62,000 nt of DNA from Neocallimastix lanati (nom. inval.). Lineage: Eukaryota > Neocallimastigomycota > Neocallimastigomycetes > Neocallimastigales > Neocallimastigaceae. A program made the position numbers and the translations under genes. Where the stretch lies: positions 1,210,001-1,272,000 of the forward strand of contig JACVTC010000029.1 of NCBI GenBank assembly GCA_016946835.1, written 5' to 3'. This document shows positions 58,552-62,000 of the stretch, one piece after another; within the stretch, counting starts at the first letter, position 1, and the number at the start of each line of letters is the position of its first letter. The notes under the pieces were generated by a model that was given only the letters and a program-made list of their open reading frames with translations, was not told where the DNA came from and searched no databases.

Positions 58552-59995
58552 CTATTAAAAATTTTTATTATTTTTATATTAATATTTCTAATTATAGTAA
58601 TAATATTTTTATTATATTCAATCTGTACTTTCTTATATTTATATTTCAAATATTTATTTTATTTTATTTTATTCAATCTTTACTTTATATTCATATATTA
58701 AATATTTAATTTAATTTTCCCCAATGACGTGGACTGTTTTTTCATGTCCATGGATGGGTTGATGGAAAAAGAATAGCCTATATCAGGTGGACAAATTACA
58801 GTTTTCTGTGATTCTGATGATAATCGATGGTTATCCTTTCTAAAGTGGCTTCTAGTACGAAGAAAGTAAATTGGAATACTGGAAGACTGTTGAAAGTGAA
58901 CCTGATATTTTGTATTATTTTAAACTGGATATGTAGTAACATTGGAGTTGTATAATTAATAATATCATGTAGTTTCTATATATTATCATTGTAATGAATA
59001 TATTATATTTTTTACTTTAGAGTTATTTTGTATATGTATTTTTCTACAGTTATAAATAAACTCTCATGTAGCTATTGTAAAATGGAAATGTAGGAGATTG
59101 ATTCACTCCAAAGCTTGTGTTTAAGACATTATTTAACAGATGGGAATCTTTTTTTTTTGTCTTTCCTTGTTTCATTCCTATTCTAATATTTTAGGATATG
59201 AAAATTTCATAAACAGGATTTTTATTTATTCATTCTTGGGGGATTTCAGCTTTAGATGTTATATAAATAGATACTGAGGAACGGGGACATTTAAGTGAAC
59301 AACTTCCAAAAAGTTTACAGGGTTCTAATGTTCCATATATTGTTGGGGCTTGCGGAATATCTTGCTAAAACAATATCAATCTTCAGTAGCTCTCTTGAGT
59401 TACTATCTATTTCAAAGATGTTACTTCTTTGTTTTATTATTTTAGATCTAACTAGTGATCATGTTTACTACTACATATAGTATACATTATACCGAAATTT
59501 TTTTTACTTTTGAACTTATTTTTATTCTTTATTACATTAATTTTTTTTTATGATTAATTATAATTTGTTTTTTTAGTTTACTCAATCTTTAACATACTTT
59601 TTTTTTTAATTTTAAATTATAAAATTTATTTTTTTAAAAAATGTTAATTTATAAAAATATTTTAATCTATTTAATAAAGCACATGAAGTGTATTCTTTTC
59701 CTAGTCTAAAAAAAAATTTAATTTATTTTATTCAAAATGTACATCATATTTCAACTATTTATTTATTTATTTATTTTTTTTTTTTTTTTTTTTTATTTAT
59801 TTATTTTATTTTAATTTTATTTTTTTTTTTATTTTATCTTAATATTATTTAGTAGTTAGTGATAATCTGTATTAATATTAAATGTTAATCAATATATATA
59901 ATTCAATAAAAAAATAGAAAATGGTATAATATGAAAAAGAGTTATATTTTTTTTTATTGTTCAATGATACAGATTAAATCATCCATTTTTTTTTC

Positions 59996-60042
<47 letters not shown>

Positions 60043-61897
60043 GTGATATTATAAAAAAAAAAAGTTAATATTATATTGTTAGATTTTCAAACTAAAATTC
60101 TTTTCATCAAAATTATAAAAATAAATATTTTTTGTACGAAATGCAGGAAAATTATAGTTACATGTTATAAAATATTATATTTGCATATTATAAAATATTT
60201 TATTTGATATTAATTAAATCAAATATTAAATTACATTAATTTAATTTAATCTTTTTAAAATAAAAAAAGAGACCTTTCCAATTAAAAAAAAAAAAATACA
60301 TTAATTCTATTATAGTAATAATTAAAAATAATATTTTAAATAAAAAAAATGGAAAAAAGGACTTTTAGTATGAATTTTTTAAATAAAAAAAAAAAAAGAA
60401 GTCTTTATAAATTTATAATATCTGGATTTGTAAATATAACAATAGGAAGTAATATTTATGAAATTCTGTAAAAATAAGTGTTTTAATAAATAAAAAATAA
60501 ACAAAAGAAAATTTTTTCATATTAGTGTTAATTAAATTTGTTATTGTAATAAATAATAAATTTTATAATAAATTTTATATTGATTAAGCTCTCCATTAAA
60601 ATTTTTTTTTGTATATTATTGAGCATTAATAAGTTGGACTTATCTAAAATTTATATATATCTAAAAAAAAAAAAAATAATAAAATTTTTTACTTTTCTAT
60701 TCTTAAAAAAAAAAAATAAAAAAAAATAAAAAAAAAATTTTTTATTTTTCATTCTGCAAATTTTTTTTTAAAAAGTTAATAAATAAATAAATTAATAATA
60801 AAACAAATAAGTAATATATGTAATTTCAATAATTAACTAAATAAATAAAAATAAATAAATAAAACTATAATAAATAATTAAATAAATTTAAAATTAAATT
60901 TTTTTTAAAAAATAAAATAAATATATAATATTAAATATAACATTAAAATTAACACACTAAAAAATAAAATATTTTATCACATGTTTTAAACGTTTTATAA
61001 TTTTTCAAAATATAGATATAATTAAATAATAATTATATATATTTTATATAAAAAATAAGTATTAATAATTTAAAAGATGTGAAGTATATTAATTTAAAAT
61101 ATAATAATTTAAAATTAAAAAATTATATTTTAATAATTAATTGATCATTTTTACACACCTTTTAAATTCTTGCGTAGTATTTTATAAAATTTTAACTTTA
61201 ATAAAAATATTTTAATAGTTAACAGTAAATAACTATTAAAATATTTATTAATAACTATTAATAAATATTTTCAATAAAAGAAATATTTATATATAATCCA
61301 TTAATAAAAAAATAATAAAAAAAGTATTTATTTATTTGAAAAACAAGATATATAAATAAAATTATTAAATAATTAATTAATAAAAAGAAAAAAAATAAAT
61401 GGTTTTGTTAAAATTTGTTATATTGATTAATTATTTTAAAAGTTTTAATTTTCAATTAAAAAATTGATTTAATTTAAATAAAAATATAAAAATATTTTAT
61501 TTTATTGTAAATTTAATGTTAAATATTAGTATTTTTATAAAATAAAAAATAAATTTTTATATTTTTAATAATATTAATAAAATTAATTGATATTAATAAT
61601 AGCATTATAAAAATAAAAAATTAAATATTGATATTGATATTTATAATAGAATTTTATTATTTATTTTGATACATAGTTCTATGTAAAATATTTATATTTT
61701 TATGTATAGTCATCTATTTCTTAATTTATTTATTAATTGTAAATGAAATAGATTATAATTAATATAAATATAATAATTATAAATATTTAAATAATAATTA
61801 AATAATAATTAAATAAAGGAATACTTTAATAATTACTATATAAATTTATTAAATTAAATCTAAATTAAATTGAAGGTAAAGTTTAAAAAACTTTATC

Positions 61898-61931
<34 letters not shown>

Positions 61932-61950
61932 CAATTATTGACATTTTCAA
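58552..61950. other. Spacer after copy D (second copy of the C-D spacer)
   Basis: Resumes the 3' flank interrupted by the Copia element and matches 37490-38949 and 40609-41778 in order. It lacks the 1.66-kb stretch 38950-40608 and has its own extra stretch at 58741-59548. The T run at 60001-60039 and A/T microsatellites vary in length between the two copies. No gene is seen outside the extra stretch. Confidence 0.65.
58741..59548. other. About 0.8-kb extra segment of unknown origin
   Basis: The homologous spacer after copy C goes directly from GTGGACTGTTTTTT to ATGATTAATTATAA (37674-37700), so this segment is an insertion here or a deletion there. It is visibly richer in G and C than its surroundings. 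Short protein-like stretches occur in different frames (GGQITVFCDSDDNRWLSFLK at about 58778-58837; HLSEQLPKSLQGSNVPYIVG at about 59287-59346) but no long frame. I do not recognise it. It could be a decayed gene or transposon piece. Confidence 0.6.
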
Positions 61951-62000
61951 ATTATACAAAGAAAAGGAGGCTAAGCAAAATAAGATTTTTTTTTTTTTTA
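61460..62000 (+). other. 5' flank of a further ankyrin copy beyond the window
   Basis: Matches the region before copy D (41280-41778 and 45419-45470) and before copy B (10190-10560): ACTTTATCATTAA, T run, TTATTGACATTTTCAAA, ACAAAGAAAAGGAGGCTAAG, T run. In copy D the start codon lies about 650 bp after the ATTTTCAAA site, so a start is predicted near position 62600. Confidence 0.6.

Noticed and set aside
59295-59480. 61-aa frame with a hydrophobic middle
   Set aside because: Starts at GTG, and the more protein-like text in this place is in another frame; no gene supported.
1-62000. tRNA, rRNA or snRNA genes
   Set aside because: No cloverleaf-like or conserved rRNA segment was noticed; G+C-rich short blocks are almost all explained by transposons. 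A tRNAscan run would settle this.
1-62000. Dictyostelium or Plasmodium as source
   Set aside because: The A+T bias and Asn runs would fit, but a CE4 chitin deacetylase, the Copia and MULE types and the ankyrin family style fit a gut fungus better. Not proven.

Overview
The window is extremely A+T-rich eukaryotic DNA, most likely from an anaerobic gut fungus (Neocallimastigomycota, the Piromyces/Neocallimastix type). The reasons are composition (long A or T homopolymers, intergenic DNA almost free of G and C), intronless genes with A-rich leaders, a fungal chitin deacetylase-type protein, Copia and Mutator-like elements, and very large Asn/Lys/Ile-rich ankyrin proteins. The taxon is an inference from style; no rRNA or marker gene is present.

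Layout. 1-3122: badly decayed Copia element, minus strand. 3123-6894: ankyrin copy A, a pseudogene cut off at its 5' end. 7801-8952: broken endonuclease/exonuclease/phosphatase (EEP) domain gene. 9240-10005: Copia pol fragment, minus strand. 10589-11035: ATTATTT heptamer array. 11458-17037: ankyrin copy B, intact (1859 aa). 18911-19352: second heptamer array. 19637-19824: two perfect hairpins. 20889-21806: chitin deacetylase-like gene, the only ordinary single-copy host gene. 22938-27166: 5'-truncated Copia element, minus strand. 27567-30050: very large heptamer array. 31269-36852: ankyrin copy C, a pseudogene with four lesions. 41779-45409: a complete Mutator-like element (52-bp terminal inverted repeats, 9-bp target duplication) with a broken transposase. 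46075-51891: ankyrin copy D, intact (1938 aa). 52300-58546: a Copia element with two near-identical LTRs, 5-bp target duplication, intact gag and broken pol. 58552-62000: intergenic segment homologous to 37490-41778 and 45410-45480, which runs into the 5' flank of a predicted further ankyrin copy beyond the right edge.

How the parts fit. From copy C rightwards the locus is a tandem array of roughly 9.5-kb units (ankyrin gene + 3' flank + 5' flank of the next copy). Each unit later received different insertions, so each unit serves as the empty-site control for the other; this defines the boundaries and target duplications of the Mutator-like and Copia insertions. The ankyrin copies differ in the number of an internal 246-bp repeat (A 2, B 3, C 3, D 4), and copy D reads as a patchwork of B-like and C-like blocks. 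This points to unequal crossing-over and gene conversion, in a cluster where intact and broken copies lie side by side. Copies B, C and D each have an ATTATTT array upstream, always in the same orientation as the gene. What the ankyrin proteins do is not shown by the sequence.
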